Origin: CAJQQK01 sp049116495
GTDB taxonomy: Bacteria > Pseudomonadota > Alphaproteobacteria > Rhizobiales > Hyphomicrobiaceae
Direction of reading: 5' to 3'
Assembly (NCBI GenBank): GCA_049116495.1
Contig: JAGDYV010000043.1
Location: 17,327-81,326 of the forward strand
DNA: 64,000 nt
The notes beneath the pieces are model-generated. The model saw only the letters and a list, made by a program, of their open reading frames with translations, ran no database searches and was not told the DNA's origin. Of this stretch, positions 36,113 through 45,614 are shown in pieces; the stretch's first letter is position 1; every line of letters starts with the position of its first letter. The position numbers were made by a program, and so were the translations under genes.

Positions 36113-37442
36113 AGAGTTTATCCGAGCGCTTCGCGCCGCCGACGTGCGGGTCTCCGTCGCCGAAGCGATGGAGGCGCACGAGGTTGTTGCCGCCGTGGGA
36201 TACCGCGACCGCGGGCTGCTGAAGGATGCTCTCGCCCTCACTGTCGCCAAGACGGTCGCCGAGAAGGACCGCTTTTCGCAAAGTTTTGATCTGTTTTTTG
36301 CACGCGATCAGTTCGTCGCTTCTGCTCAGGAGGAGACCGGCGACGACGCATCTCAAGAACTGCCGTCGAATACTGGAACCCCTTTGGCGGACATGCTGCT
36401 CTCCGGAGATCGCCAAGGCTTGGCCGCCGCCATGGAAGCCGCAGCGCAGGATGCTGGTGTTGGCAATGTACGGTTCTTCACCCAGATTAATTTCCTGTCG
36501 CGACGCATGCTGGAGCGTATGGGCATCAGCGAGTTGGAGAGCCTTATCTCCGCGGTTGCGCGCGGTGATGCGCCGGGCGGGCCGCAGCTGGTGGAAGAGC
36601 TGGAACAACAACGCTCGCGGCTGTTGGGCGAAGCACGCAGCTTCGTCGAACGCCAGTTCGAAATCTACGGTCGCTCTGCCGGCGAGGAATTGCGCAACGA
36701 GTTCCTCGAGCGCACACCGCTGGCCGTTATTGACCGGCGTGACTACGACCGCATGAACCAACTCATTCGGCAAATGGCGAAGAAGCTGGCGTCGCGCTAC
36801 GTCCATCGACACAAGCGAAGCCGGCGCGGGCACCTCGACGTGCGCCGCACCCTGCGCAAGAACATGGCGCATGATGGCATACCGTTTGAGACGGTCTGGA
36901 AACAGAAACGGATTGAACGCCCGAAGATCGTTGCGATTTGCGATGTCAGCCGTTCCGTTGCCGCTTCCGCGCAGTTTCTCTTGATGTTCCTGTACAACCT
37001 CAATGAGGTCCTGTCGGACATTCGCAGTTTCGCCTTCTCATCTCATCTTATCGAAATCGAGGACGTTCTGGGGGAGCATCAAGTCGAAGAGGCCATCCCC
37101 AAAGTTCTCGACAAGATTGGTTACATGTCGACCGACTACGGTCGCGCGCTGGATGATCTGAAAACCGAGTTTGGCGACGCGATTGACCGGCGCACGACAG
37201 TAATCATGCTGGGGGATGCCCGTTCCAATTACGGGGAACCGCGGGCTGATATCATGAAATGGTTGAACCAGCGGAGTCGGCGGATCGTTTGGCTCAATCC
37301 GGAACCGGAAACGTTCTGGGGTATTGGTGACTCAGAAATGCTGCGCTATCGGCCATACTGCCATGTCGCCAGGACATGCCGTACGATCAAGCACCTGGAA
37401 CGAGTCGTCGATGACATCCTGCGATCAACGAGCCGGACTTAG
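36096..37442 (+). CDS. CoxE-like VWA domain protein
   Basis: The 448-residue partner of the MoxR ATPase. A long helical N-terminal region is followed by a C-terminal VWA domain with the MIDAS start CDVSRSVAASAQ (DxSxS) and MSTDYGRALDDL supplying the conserved Thr region. This organisation matches CoxE, which works with the MoxR-like CoxD in maturing the Mo-Cu centre of CO dehydrogenase, and similar pairs for other enzymes. The start is a GTG at 36096; an ATG at 36051 would overlap the MoxR gene more deeply. No molybdenum hydroxylase gene is in the window, so the client is elsewhere or different. Confidence 0.87.
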   Translation: MQRPLEEFIRALRAADVRVSVAEAMEAHEVVAAVGYRDRGLLKDALALTVAKTVAEKDRFSQSFDLFFARDQFVASAQEETGDDASQELPSNTGTPLADMLLSGDRQGLAAAMEAAAQDAGVGNVRFFTQINFLSRRMLERMGISELESLISAVARGDAPGGPQLVEELEQQRSRLLGEARSFVERQFEIYGRSAGEELRNEFLERTPLAVIDRRDYDRMNQLIRQMAKKLASRYVHRHKRSRRGHLDVRRTLRKNMAHDGIPFETVWKQKRIERPKIVAICDVSRSVAASAQFLLMFLYNLNEVLSDIRSFAFSSHLIEIEDVLGEHQVEEAIPKVLDKIGYMSTDYGRALDDLKTEFGDAIDRRTTVIMLGDARSNYGEPRADIMKWLNQRSRRIVWLNPEPETFWGIGDSEMLRYRPYCHVARTCRTIKHLERVVDDILRSTSRT

Positions 37443-37536
37443 AGCGCCGAGTTGGGTCACATCCCATTGCATCACATCACAACGGCGCTCTGGTGGTCAG
37501 CTACCGCGCCGGGCTGGAGGAACTCCCACCCGGCGC
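37441..37536. terminator. two inverted repeats in a convergent gap
   Basis: AGAGCGCCG (37441-37449) and CGGCGCTCT (37483-37491) are perfect 9-bp arms starting in the CoxE stop codon. A second hairpin has GCGCCGGG (37506-37513) paired with CCCGGCGC (37529-37536) and inner GGAG/CTCC arms around a GAA loop. Both lie between the CoxE stop and the convergent LLM gene stop. There is no T-run, so termination is likely Rho-assisted from either side. Confidence 0.5.
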
Positions 37537-37577
37537 CGCAGGTTCGTCTGTCTCTGATGCGTGCGAAATCGCTCGGC

Positions 37578-38681
37578 TTACTCGGCAGCCGTCTTCAAGC
37601 CTGGCGTTAGGTGCGCAACCTTGGGGAGGACTTCCTTTGACAGAAGCTCCAGTGAACGCTGCCACGCCTTGGGGTTGTCGACATAGTCGAAGCCGAACAC
37701 CAACAACTGGCCGAAGCCGCCGACGTCGTCGTAGATCTTGGCGATCTTTTCAGCGACCGTGTCAGGCGAACCAATAATCCAGTTGTGCTTGGCGCAGTAC
37801 GCCGGCGTGACATCGCTGTCGGCGACATCCTGATCATGCTTGAGGTATTCGAAGAAGCCGAAGTTTTCGAGCAGCGGTAAGAAGTACTCGCCCATCATGC
37901 GACCCATGTTGGATTCGACGGACAGCTTCCAGGCTTCTTCATCGGTGTCGGCAACGAACACTTCGCGCACCAGGCGCCAGTCGTTGCGGTTGGGCGTACG
38001 TTGCCCCACCTCGGCGCCAATCTCGACCGACTCCCAGTGACTCTTCACATAGGCCGGATTGAGATTGAGGCTCATTGGCAAGTAGCCCTTTTCGCCAGCA
38101 AGCTTGAGCGTGTCGGATCCTTTCGATAGACCCGCGACCCCGATCGGTGGATGAGGCGCCTGCACCGGTTTCAAGTGCGGCCGCAGGAACCCGAACATTT
38201 CCTCTGGCGCGCGGACCGTCCAGTAGTAGCCAGCATATTCGAAAGGTTCATCGCTGGCCCAGATTTTCATGATGATGTCGAGCGCTTCGCGAGTCATTGC
38301 ACGGTTTTGTCCACCCATGCCATCGACATTGAACATCGCCCAATCGCTCGGCAGGCCACTCGCAGCAACGCCGAAATTCAGGCGTCCGTCGGAAATATGG
38401 TCGAGCAAGGCAATGCGGTTCGCCAACTCAGCCGGGTGATGGTAGGGCAGCAGGAAGCCGCCGGGGCCGAGACGAATGTTCTTCGTTTCGCGAAAACCTG
38501 CCGAGACCAGCAGGTCGGGAGCTGGGTGCGGTTCCCAGGGTGCCGTATGATGTTCACCGATCCAGGCTTCTTTGTATCCCAGTTCGTCAAGCCATCGAAT
38601 GACCTGGAGGTCGAACTCCCAGCCTTCCTTCAAATCCCGCTCTGGCGGGTGCGAAGGCATCGAAAAATAACCCAGTTCCAT
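37578..38681 (-). CDS. LLM class flavin-dependent oxidoreductase
   Basis: A luciferase-like monooxygenase-fold TIM barrel of 367 residues that would use FMNH2 or F420. It begins MELGYFSMPSHPPERDLKEG. EAWIGEHHT, then LGPGGFLLPYHHPAELANR and LNFGVAASGL are the standard segments, and HPPIGVAGLSKGSD sits near the phosphate-binding region. The ATG at 38681 has GGGAG 10 bases upstream. It is the downstream gene of a minus-strand run with an alpha/beta hydrolase and an MDR enzyme, though separated from them by 294 bp with nothing recognised. Confidence 0.9.
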   Translation of the reverse strand: MELGYFSMPSHPPERDLKEGWEFDLQVIRWLDELGYKEAWIGEHHTAPWEPHPAPDLLVSAGFRETKNIRLGPGGFLLPYHHPAELANRIALLDHISDGRLNFGVAASGLPSDWAMFNVDGMGGQNRAMTREALDIIMKIWASDEPFEYAGYYWTVRAPEEMFGFLRPHLKPVQAPHPPIGVAGLSKGSDTLKLAGEKGYLPMSLNLNPAYVKSHWESVEIGAEVGQRTPNRNDWRLVREVFVADTDEEAWKLSVESNMGRMMGEYFLPLLENFGFFEYLKHDQDVADSDVTPAYCAKHNWIIGSPDTVAEKIAKIYDDVGGFGQLLVFGFDYVDNPKAWQRSLELLSKEVLPKVAHLTPGLKTAAE

Positions 38682-38975
38682 AATCAATTTCTCCCGATAT
38701 TATCTGCTTGTTTTCCGGCATTGCCAGCTTAGATCGCGGTTTGACGGCGTCAAGCAGACATTGACGGGCAGGTTTGGACTTTCTCATTCTATCTCTCGTG
38801 CGGCCGTCAGACTGCCGATCACGGAGTTTTTTGCTCGCGCGCTCGCACACCCCAATCCTGCCTTGCCACTCAGACAATAGGAACGCGGCGCCAAAGCGGC
38901 GGGACAAGAAGGCTTGCGCGTCGAAGCAACAGGTTCATCGCATGAATACAGCAGCGGACGCGTTCGATCGTCGGC

Positions 38976-39809
38976 TCACCTGTTCCGACCACGGTCAATC
39001 ATCTCGTCCAATCCGGTGCGGAGGAAGCCGTTAAACACCTCGGGCACTTCGACATTCGAGAAATGATGCTGATCTTCGATGACGTCGAGATGAGAGCCGG
39101 CAATGCGACTGTGGATCTCGTTTGACTTCTCGATTGGGGTGACCGGATCAGCCCCTGCCGCGATGATATTTGTGGGACAGGTGATCCGGTGCAAGTGATC
39201 GCGATAAGCGAGATCCGCAACTGCTGATGTGCCGCCCAGATAGCCCGGAACTTTGGTGCGCACGAAGACGTCGCGGACAGCTTCGTAATCGGGTCCGGCA
39301 ACATCGACGTAGGTATCGGTGAACCAGAGCCGCTTGGTCATCTCCCAGATCGGGATCATGCCGTCGCGCTGGACCACGGCCTGGCGCTCGGCCACCCAAC
39401 CGCGATACCAGTCATCCGCCTGCGAGGTCGTATTGCACAACGTCAAAGTGTCAATGCGATCCGCATGATTGATGCCAAGCCCCTGGCCGATCATGCCGCC
39501 GGTTGAGATTCCGATCCAGTGCACGCGGCCGAGCCCGAGTGCATCCATCAGGCCGATGGCGTCCGATTCGAATTGTTTGAGTGTGTAGGGGCCCTCCGGC
39601 GCGTCGGTATCGCCGTGCCCGCGCCAGTCGTAGCGCAGAATTCGATAGCGATCGGCAAGTGCTGGCACCTGCAGGTCCCAGATGCGATGGCTGGTGCCCA
39701 TCGCATGCGCCATCATGACGACCGACCCTTCGGCGGCACCGTCCCAGCGATAAGCGATGTCGATATCTCCAACGCGCAACTTTTCAACGCCTGCCTCGTT
39801 CGAACTCAT
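38976..39809 (-). CDS. alpha/beta hydrolase, 3-oxoadipate enol-lactonase-like
   Basis: A 277-residue hydrolase with MAHAMGTSHRIWD (oxyanion region), RYDWRGHGDT, nucleophile Ser102 in GISTGGMIG and His in EDQHHFSNVEVP. The plan is that of PcaD, but ring-cleavage genes of the beta-ketoadipate route are not adjacent. It overlaps the upstream MDR gene by 4 bp (39806-39809), so the two are co-translated. A second PcaD-like gene lies at 40934, divergent. Confidence 0.85.
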   Translation of the reverse strand: MSSNEAGVEKLRVGDIDIAYRWDGAAEGSVVMMAHAMGTSHRIWDLQVPALADRYRILRYDWRGHGDTDAPEGPYTLKQFESDAIGLMDALGLGRVHWIGISTGGMIGQGLGINHADRIDTLTLCNTTSQADDWYRGWVAERQAVVQRDGMIPIWEMTKRLWFTDTYVDVAGPDYEAVRDVFVRTKVPGYLGGTSAVADLAYRDHLHRITCPTNIIAAGADPVTPIEKSNEIHSRIAGSHLDVIEDQHHFSNVEVPEVFNGFLRTGLDEMIDRGRNR

Positions 39810-40849
39810 GAGTGATTCTCCTCTCGCTCGCCGGCGTAATGCACGAGCACCTTGCCGGTAAACTCTCCCGACAGCATGCCGCGTAACGCATCCGGCGTTG
39901 CCTCGAACCCGGCGACTTCATTGTGCTGGGATTGGATGACGCCTCGGCGGCACAGCACCTGCATGCGTTCGCGGGCGAACGACCAGCGCTCCGGATAGGA
40001 GTAGCGCGAAAAGCCTTGGACTGTTGCTTCACGTGCCCATAGCTGGCGCATGTTGACGGGATCGAGGCCCGGCCGGTCGCTGTTGTTCGAGGCGGTTCGC
40101 CCGACGATCAACACTTTGGCGTACATCGCGATATTGTCGAAAACGGCATCTGCGATGCGTCCTCCAACCGTATCGAACACGAGATGCGCACCGTCGCCAA
40201 GCGCTGCGCCCAAATCGCTAGCATACGTGTCACTGCGATGATCGATGCACGCATCCGCGCCCAGGTTCGCCACGACATGACGGCATTTTTCCGTGCCACC
40301 GGCGACGCCGACAACATGCATGCCAGCCAGCTTGCCAAGCTGCACGGCAAAACTGCCAACTGAGCCGGCCGCGGACGTGACGACCAGGGTTTGCCCCGGC
40401 ATCGGCCGGCCCAAAAGGTCCATCGCGCAATAGGCGGTGAGCCCGGGCGAACTCAGCGCCGTCAGCCAAAGTGTCGAAGTGAACTCGTTCGACACCGGCA
40501 TCAGTTGCTCCGGTTTCGCCACCGCGTACTCCTGCCAGCCGAGCCGAGCCGTCACCAGTTGTCCAACCGCATGCGTATCAGGCACGTCCGCGCCCGCTTC
40601 AATAATTTGCCCAAGAACGTCACAGTCAATGATGTCACCAATTTCAAACGGCTTGGTGTAGTTTCGAAAATCCTTGAGCCGCTGACCCTGCCAGGGCGAC
40701 AAGGCGACATACTCAACACGCACGCGGACGTCGCCGTCGCCAAGTTCTGGATGGTCCACCTGTTCGATTTCGAAGTTATCGCGCTCCGGCAGATCGACAG
40801 GGCGAGACTTCAGCACGAAGCGGCGATTAAAGGCTGGTAAAGATTGCAT
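39806..40849 (-). CDS. NADP-dependent MDR oxidoreductase (CurA/leukotriene reductase-like)
   Basis: Zinc-free medium-chain reductase of 347 residues that reduces enone double bonds with NADPH. The features are VEYVALSPWQGQR early, SSPGLTAYCAMDLLG, the nucleotide-binding SAAGSVGSFAVQLGKLAG, and DTVGGRIADAVFDNI. It is similar to CurA and prostaglandin reductases. It is the first gene of the operon with the alpha/beta hydrolase at 38976. The gene is divergent from the hydrolase at 40934 across only 84 bp. Confidence 0.88.
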   Translation of the reverse strand: MQSLPAFNRRFVLKSRPVDLPERDNFEIEQVDHPELGDGDVRVRVEYVALSPWQGQRLKDFRNYTKPFEIGDIIDCDVLGQIIEAGADVPDTHAVGQLVTARLGWQEYAVAKPEQLMPVSNEFTSTLWLTALSSPGLTAYCAMDLLGRPMPGQTLVVTSAAGSVGSFAVQLGKLAGMHVVGVAGGTEKCRHVVANLGADACIDHRSDTYASDLGAALGDGAHLVFDTVGGRIADAVFDNIAMYAKVLIVGRTASNNSDRPGLDPVNMRQLWAREATVQGFSRYSYPERWSFARERMQVLCRRGVIQSQHNEVAGFEATPDALRGMLSGEFTGKVLVHYAGEREENHS

Positions 40850-40933
40850 GTCTGGTGTCGTATCGTATTTGATATTGATAATCGGATGGCTCGCAATGAC
40901 CGTTGTCGAAAACTATCAGGAAAGTTCGCGTAA

Positions 40934-41749
40934 ATGACAATTCGGACCGCTCAAATCGGAGCCATTGAAATCGCCTACGAGATCGATGGCCCGGCGGATG
41001 CTCCTGTCGTCATGCTCAGTCACTGTTTTTGCTCCGACCATCGCTTCTGGGACGCGCATCTTCCAGCCTGCGAAGGCTATCGAGTCCTGCGATACGATAC
41101 CAGGGGCCATGGCGCATCGGGCCGTCCACCTGGACCATATACGTTGGACATGCTTGCCGGTGACGCCGTTGGCCTGCTGGATACTCTTGGCATTGAGAAA
41201 GTGCATTTCGTCGGCGTGTCGATGGGGGGCATGATCGGGCAAACCGTCGCCTTGTCGTTTCCGCAGAGGCTGGCATCATTGGCGCTCGTGAACACAACGC
41301 CAACCTACAGTGAGGCGCAGCGCGTCGCCTGGCGCGAGCGCGCCGGGGTGGTCCTCAGAGATGGCATGGCGGCTGTGCACGAAGGTTTGATGCAGCGTTG
41401 GTTCACGGATGCAGCGATCAGCAATGGCAATGCCGGATATCAATACATGGTCGATGCCGTCCACCGGTTTCCGCCGGAGAGCTTCGACGCGGTGACGGCT
41501 GCCATGTGCCAGCTTGATACGACGGCACGTCTCAGCGACATCCGCGTGCCGACCGTCGTCGTTGCAGCACCGGATGATCCGGGTGTGCCACCTGAGCTTT
41601 CCGAGAAACTTGCCCATGATATCCCGGGTGCCCAATTGCATTGGCTCACACCGGCGCGACATCTCGCAACGCTTGAGCACGTTGATGTGTTCAACGACCT
41701 GTTGCGGGCGCACTTGATGGCAAACGCAGGTCCGATAGGGGCCAATTAG
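40934..41749 (+). CDS. alpha/beta hydrolase, 3-oxoadipate enol-lactonase-like
   Basis: A 271-residue paralogue of the hydrolase at 38976. It has MLSHCFCSDHRFWD, RYDTRGHGAS, nucleophile Ser96 in GVSMGGMIG, an acid in VVAAPDDPGVP and His in TPARHLATLEH. GGAAAG (40919-40924) lies 9 bases before the ATG. It is divergent from the MDR gene and is followed 146 bp later by a DUF1028 gene. Closest by eye to PcaD, though the substrate may be any lactone or ester. Confidence 0.85.
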   Translation: MTIRTAQIGAIEIAYEIDGPADAPVVMLSHCFCSDHRFWDAHLPACEGYRVLRYDTRGHGASGRPPGPYTLDMLAGDAVGLLDTLGIEKVHFVGVSMGGMIGQTVALSFPQRLASLALVNTTPTYSEAQRVAWRERAGVVLRDGMAAVHEGLMQRWFTDAAISNGNAGYQYMVDAVHRFPPESFDAVTAAMCQLDTTARLSDIRVPTVVVAAPDDPGVPPELSEKLAHDIPGAQLHWLTPARHLATLEHVDVFNDLLRAHLMANAGPIGAN

Positions 41750-41895
41750 AACACGAACGCGCGACGGAGAAGTCGAATGCCTGCTGTGCTGCAGAAATGG
41801 ACATCACGCGATGCGATGACCGGGCTCGAGATTTCACTGGCGCTGCTCCGGGTGGTAGCATCGTCGACAAGCGTTCGCAGAGGGAACCGGCAGTC

Positions 41896-42642
41896 ATGAC
41901 CTTCAGTATCCTGGGACATTGCGCGCGCTCCGATCAGGTCGGCATAGCCTACACAACGGTGACGCTGGCCGGTGGCGGCACCTCGCCGTTCTACAGCTAT
42001 GGCGGCGATATCGTTGTCGTCCAGGCCTTTGGCAATCAGCAAGCGGCGATCGTCGGTGCTCGGGCACTTGATGAGGGCGGCGACGAAGCGCAGGTGCTTG
42101 CGCGCATACGCGCCAGCGATCCTGAGTTCGCCTATCGTCAGATCGGGATCATGCCACGCGGTGGTGCCGGTTTCTGCGTAACAGGCGACAAGGCTCGACC
42201 TTGGGCGGGGCACGTTGTTGACAACGATTTTGTCGCGATGGGTAACGTGCTGGCCGGGCCGGAAGTCGTTGATGCCATGGCTGAGGCGTTTCGCGGTTCA
42301 TCTGATTTGCCGCTCGCTGAACGGCTGCTGTCTGCCATCGAGGCAGGGCGTGATGCCGGCGGCCAGCAGGCGCCGGATGATGAACGTTATGACGAGCGGT
42401 CTGCATTGCTGCGCATCATCGGTGATGGTCCGGAGCGGCGCGAGCAAACCGCTCTCGATCTCAGGATCGACATGACGAGCGATGCTGTCAGCGAGATGCG
42501 ACGCATGTATGAGATTTACAAGCCCGTCATTGCCCGACGCTCCTTGCGCGCACGCAATCCGGGCGAAGACATGCCGACCTCGCATTGGGAAGCGGCCAAC
42601 ATGGTCGACAATCCGCCGCCGCCAGCACTGAAACGACGCTGA
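41896..42642 (+). CDS. DUF1028 family protein (Ntn-hydrolase-like fold)
   Basis: A 248-residue protein starting MTFSILGHCARSDQVGIAYTT, which is the DUF1028 beginning. Also typical are the stretch QAFGNQQAAIVGARAL, the WAGHVVDNDFVAMGNVLAG segment, AERLLSAIEAGRDAGGQ and a late SALLRI. Members have a fold related to proteasome-like Ntn hydrolases and are often found beside amidases or peptidases, but no activity is established to my knowledge. The ATG at 41896 is preferred over 41797. It may be cotranscribed with the preceding alpha/beta hydrolase. Confidence 0.82.
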   Translation: MTFSILGHCARSDQVGIAYTTVTLAGGGTSPFYSYGGDIVVVQAFGNQQAAIVGARALDEGGDEAQVLARIRASDPEFAYRQIGIMPRGGAGFCVTGDKARPWAGHVVDNDFVAMGNVLAGPEVVDAMAEAFRGSSDLPLAERLLSAIEAGRDAGGQQAPDDERYDERSALLRIIGDGPERREQTALDLRIDMTSDAVSEMRRMYEIYKPVIARRSLRARNPGEDMPTSHWEAANMVDNPPPPALKRR

Positions 42643-42691
42643 GATTGGCCCTGAGTTCTCACTCAAGACATCTCACCAACCTAGAGTCGTT

Positions 42692-43519
42692 CTACGCATA
42701 TGGCCGATCGCCCTTTACGGTGACACGATTTCCGGAGCGGACCTGCGGGAAGTAATCCCACATCGCGATATGCTGGACACAGCGGTTGTCCCAAAACGCA
42801 ATCGAGTCATTGCGCCACTTGAAGCGACACTGAAACTGCGGTCGATTGTTGTGCTCATAGAGGTAGCGCAGGATCGCGTCGCCCTCGTCATCGGGCAGAT
42901 CACGGATAGCAACCGTGAAGACCGGATTGACATAGATCGCCTTGCGGCCGGTTTCGGGGTGTGTCCGGATAACCGGATGCTCGGCCCGCGGAAACTCGCG
43001 CTTGTCATCGCGCCCTTCAACTGCGGCACGCTTGCGATAGTTCGGACCGCCATCATGCACGGCGACGAGGCCATCGAGATATGTTTTCATGCGATCCGAC
43101 AGCGCGTCATAGGCGGCATACATGCTGGCAAACAGGGTGTCTCCGCCGGTTGGCGGCACGGTCTTCAAATAGAGTATCGACCCCATCGGCGGTTCGGGAT
43201 CGCACGATACGTCCGAATGCCAGCGATGTCCGGCAACCTGTTTCGAGTTGGCATCGGCATGGATTGGCAGAATTTCGGGATGGCCTTCAGGTCCCTTCCG
43301 GCTCGGGTGAATGTGAAGATCACCAAACAGGCGGCCGAAGTCTTTGTGTTGATCGATCGTCAGGTCCTGATCACGAAAAAAGATGACCTGGTTTTCGAGC
43401 AGCGCGTCATGGATTTCCTTGGACTGATGATTGCTCAGCGGCTTTGACAGGTCGACGCCCTGGATTTCCGCGCCAAGTGTCGGCGTCAATTGATTTACTT
43501 CGATCGTTTCGTAAGCCAT
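42692..43519 (-). CDS. TauD/TfdA family 2-oxoglutarate-dependent dioxygenase
   Basis: Fe(II)/2-oxoglutarate dioxygenase of 275 residues. The iron ligands His101 and Asp103 are in RWHSDVSCD, the distal His is about residue 250 in CVQHIAMWDYFPQ, and the 2-oxoglutarate Arg lies in RSGNRVTV. The N-terminus LGAEIQGVDLSKPLS is classic for TauD. Members release sulfite from taurine or alkylsulfonates, or cleave aryloxyacetate ethers. No sulfonate transporter is next to it. It is divergent from the CaiB gene at 43780 across 260 bp. Confidence 0.9.
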   Translation of the reverse strand: MAYETIEVNQLTPTLGAEIQGVDLSKPLSNHQSKEIHDALLENQVIFFRDQDLTIDQHKDFGRLFGDLHIHPSRKGPEGHPEILPIHADANSKQVAGHRWHSDVSCDPEPPMGSILYLKTVPPTGGDTLFASMYAAYDALSDRMKTYLDGLVAVHDGGPNYRKRAAVEGRDDKREFPRAEHPVIRTHPETGRKAIYVNPVFTVAIRDLPDDEGDAILRYLYEHNNRPQFQCRFKWRNDSIAFWDNRCVQHIAMWDYFPQVRSGNRVTVKGDRPYA

Positions 43520-43779
43520 TTCTGGTCCGCCCTGTGATGGGTGATGTCATGACATTTCAATATCCGCAAAATACTTGCACAGTTCACTCATCTGTCAAGC
43601 TGACCGGCCTTTGCGATTTTCAACCGACATGCTCGTAATCACGCTGGTAATTGCATGCCATGCCCGGTGTCCGTCAGATAACCGTCGTCCGACGTCGCCT
43701 GGTGACGTTGGAAGGAATACTGGCTGTCGTTCGCATCAGCGCGGCAATCCGTAAAGCAACTCGTTCTGGAAAGATCATC

Positions 43780-44982
43780 ATGTTCAAGCCGTTGGATGGC
43801 GTGCGCGTCGTTGATATCACTCAAGTCCTGGCCGGGCCCTATGCCACTTATCAGCTCGGACTGATGGGGGCGGATGTCATAAAGATAGAAAAGCCGGACG
43901 AGGGCGACTGGACGCGGATCGGCGGTGCCGTGTCCGAACTGTCAGATCAAGCCATGGGGCTGGGCTTTCTGACACAGAACGCCAACAAGAAATCGATTGC
44001 ATTGGATCTCAAGAGCCCGGCGGGGCTGAGCGTGGTTAAACAGCTGGTAAAAACGGCGGATGTGTTCGTCGAGAATTTACGTCCCGGGGCGACTGCCGAA
44101 CTTGGCCTCGGCTTTGACGAGATCAAGCAACTGAACGGTAAGATCATCTATTGCTCGATTTCCGCTTACGGTCAGGACGGCCCGATCGGGCACCGGCCAG
44201 CATACGATCACGTTGTGCAGGGCATGTGCGGGATAATGAGCCAGACAGGGGATGTCGGTGGCGATCCGACCAAGGTCGGTGCGCCCTATATCGATTACGC
44301 GACGGGGCAGAATGCGGCCCTCGCGATCGTGTCGGCATTGCATGAGGTGAAGCGAACGAACCGTGCCGTCCAGCTTGATGTTGCGATGCTGGACTCGGCC
44401 ATGATGCTCATGGCGTCGTTGATGACAAGTTGTTTGACGGCTGGGTGGAAACCGGAACCGACCGGAAATGCGGCTTGGAGCCAAAGCCCGTCATCCGGCG
44501 CATTCGAGACGACGGATGGCTTGTTGATGTTGGCTGCCAATAACGCATCGCAGTTTGAGCGACTGTGCACTGCAATTGGCCGCGCCGATATTCTCGATGA
44601 CCCGCAATGGAACTCACCAGATCAGCGCAAGAAAAACGCGGCCGCGCTGGGTGCGGAACTGGCCGATGTATTTGCGTCCCGATCGGCTGATGAGTGGGAG
44701 GATCTGCTCGACAAGGCCCGCGTGCCTGCCGCCCGTGTTCGCCGCATGGATGAAGTGCTCGTCGAAGGACAACTTCAGGCACGAGGTATCATGTCAGAGA
44801 TGACCTTGCCGGGGTATGGCAAGCCGGTCCACGTGCCATCGCTTGGTTTCAAGATTGATGGTGAGGTCGCATCGCCATCCCAACCGCCTCCGAAACTCGG
44901 CCAAGACACAGAGAATGTGCTTCGTTCGCTCGGTATGGACGACGCAGACATCGCCGAACTCAGGCAGGATGGTGTGATTTAA
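43780..44982 (+). CDS. CaiB/BaiF family CoA-transferase
   Basis: Class III CoA-transferase of 400 residues, beginning MFKPLDGVRVVDITQVLAGP, with GADVIKIEKP, the YDHVVQGMCGIM stretch and the catalytic Asp at about residue 172 in APYIDYATG. The protein ends with the standard ADIAELRQDGVI. The ATG at 43780 is chosen over 43651, whose extra 43 residues are not family-like. It lies 176 bp upstream of a tripartite tricarboxylate transporter operon on the same strand, so it may activate the imported acid to its CoA ester. Confidence 0.92.
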   Translation: MFKPLDGVRVVDITQVLAGPYATYQLGLMGADVIKIEKPDEGDWTRIGGAVSELSDQAMGLGFLTQNANKKSIALDLKSPAGLSVVKQLVKTADVFVENLRPGATAELGLGFDEIKQLNGKIIYCSISAYGQDGPIGHRPAYDHVVQGMCGIMSQTGDVGGDPTKVGAPYIDYATGQNAALAIVSALHEVKRTNRAVQLDVAMLDSAMMLMASLMTSCLTAGWKPEPTGNAAWSQSPSSGAFETTDGLLMLAANNASQFERLCTAIGRADILDDPQWNSPDQRKKNAAALGAELADVFASRSADEWEDLLDKARVPAARVRRMDEVLVEGQLQARGIMSEMTLPGYGKPVHVPSLGFKIDGEVASPSQPPPKLGQDTENVLRSLGMDDADIAELRQDGVI

Positions 44983-45158
44983 CGCGCGCGTCATAAGCCG
45001 GATCTTCGCGTGGTTTGGACCTGCCTCTTCAGTGTCCTGCCGATTGTTCAAGGGTTTCTCAGGGGGGGCTCAGGGGTTTCCAAGTCAACTGGTTTGCGTT
45101 CTACTGTTGTTGCTCAGCGAGTTGTGCAGTGATGATGGAAATTTGCGGTAGTTTGAGA

Positions 45159-45605
45159 ATGCCCAAGTCGGATTTGATCGCTGGTGTTTTTTTGACGCTG
45201 TTTGGCTTGTTGACGCTTCTTGTTTTGATTCCGACACAAACGAGCTCCGGCGGCGACGCATCTATTTCGCCGGCCTTGCTGCCGCAAATCTGCACAATTG
45301 GTATCACAGGTCTGGCCATCTTGCTGACGGCACGTGCCGCCGGCCGGATTCGTCGCGGGTTGCCGGCTGGGGAAACGGTGCCCAATGCGGAGTGGCTGTC
45401 GTCGATCGCGGTCGTCGTTGCGGTTTTGGCGTCGATTGTCCTGTTCAAGCTTGTCAATCCAGCCGTTGGAGCCGGGCTTCTGATCCTTGGTCTCATGCTC
45501 TATATGGGCGAGCGTCGGGTTTGGTTGCTCGTGATCCTTCCGTCCGTGCTGCTGATCGGCGCCTGGATTTTGTTTTACCGCGTTCTTGGAACGGCGATCG
45601 CGTAA
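45159..45605 (+). CDS. TctB-like small subunit of a tripartite tricarboxylate transporter
   Basis: A 148-residue inner-membrane protein with four hydrophobic segments, starting MPKSDLIAGVFLTLFGLL. Short TctB proteins have low sequence conservation and are recognised mainly by topology and by position next to TctA. The frame is open further upstream to 45015 but that part contains several cysteines and no TctB pattern. Only 9 bp separate it from the tctA-like gene. Confidence 0.85.
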   Translation: MPKSDLIAGVFLTLFGLLTLLVLIPTQTSSGGDASISPALLPQICTIGITGLAILLTARAAGRIRRGLPAGETVPNAEWLSSIAVVVAVLASIVLFKLVNPAVGAGLLILGLMLYMGERRVWLLVILPSVLLIGAWILFYRVLGTAIA

Positions 45606-45614
45606 GGGAATAAC

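Noticed and set aside
36048..36872. 274-residue minus-strand open frame
   Set aside because: Antisense to the CoxE-like gene and overlapping the MoxR end; no recognisable domain.
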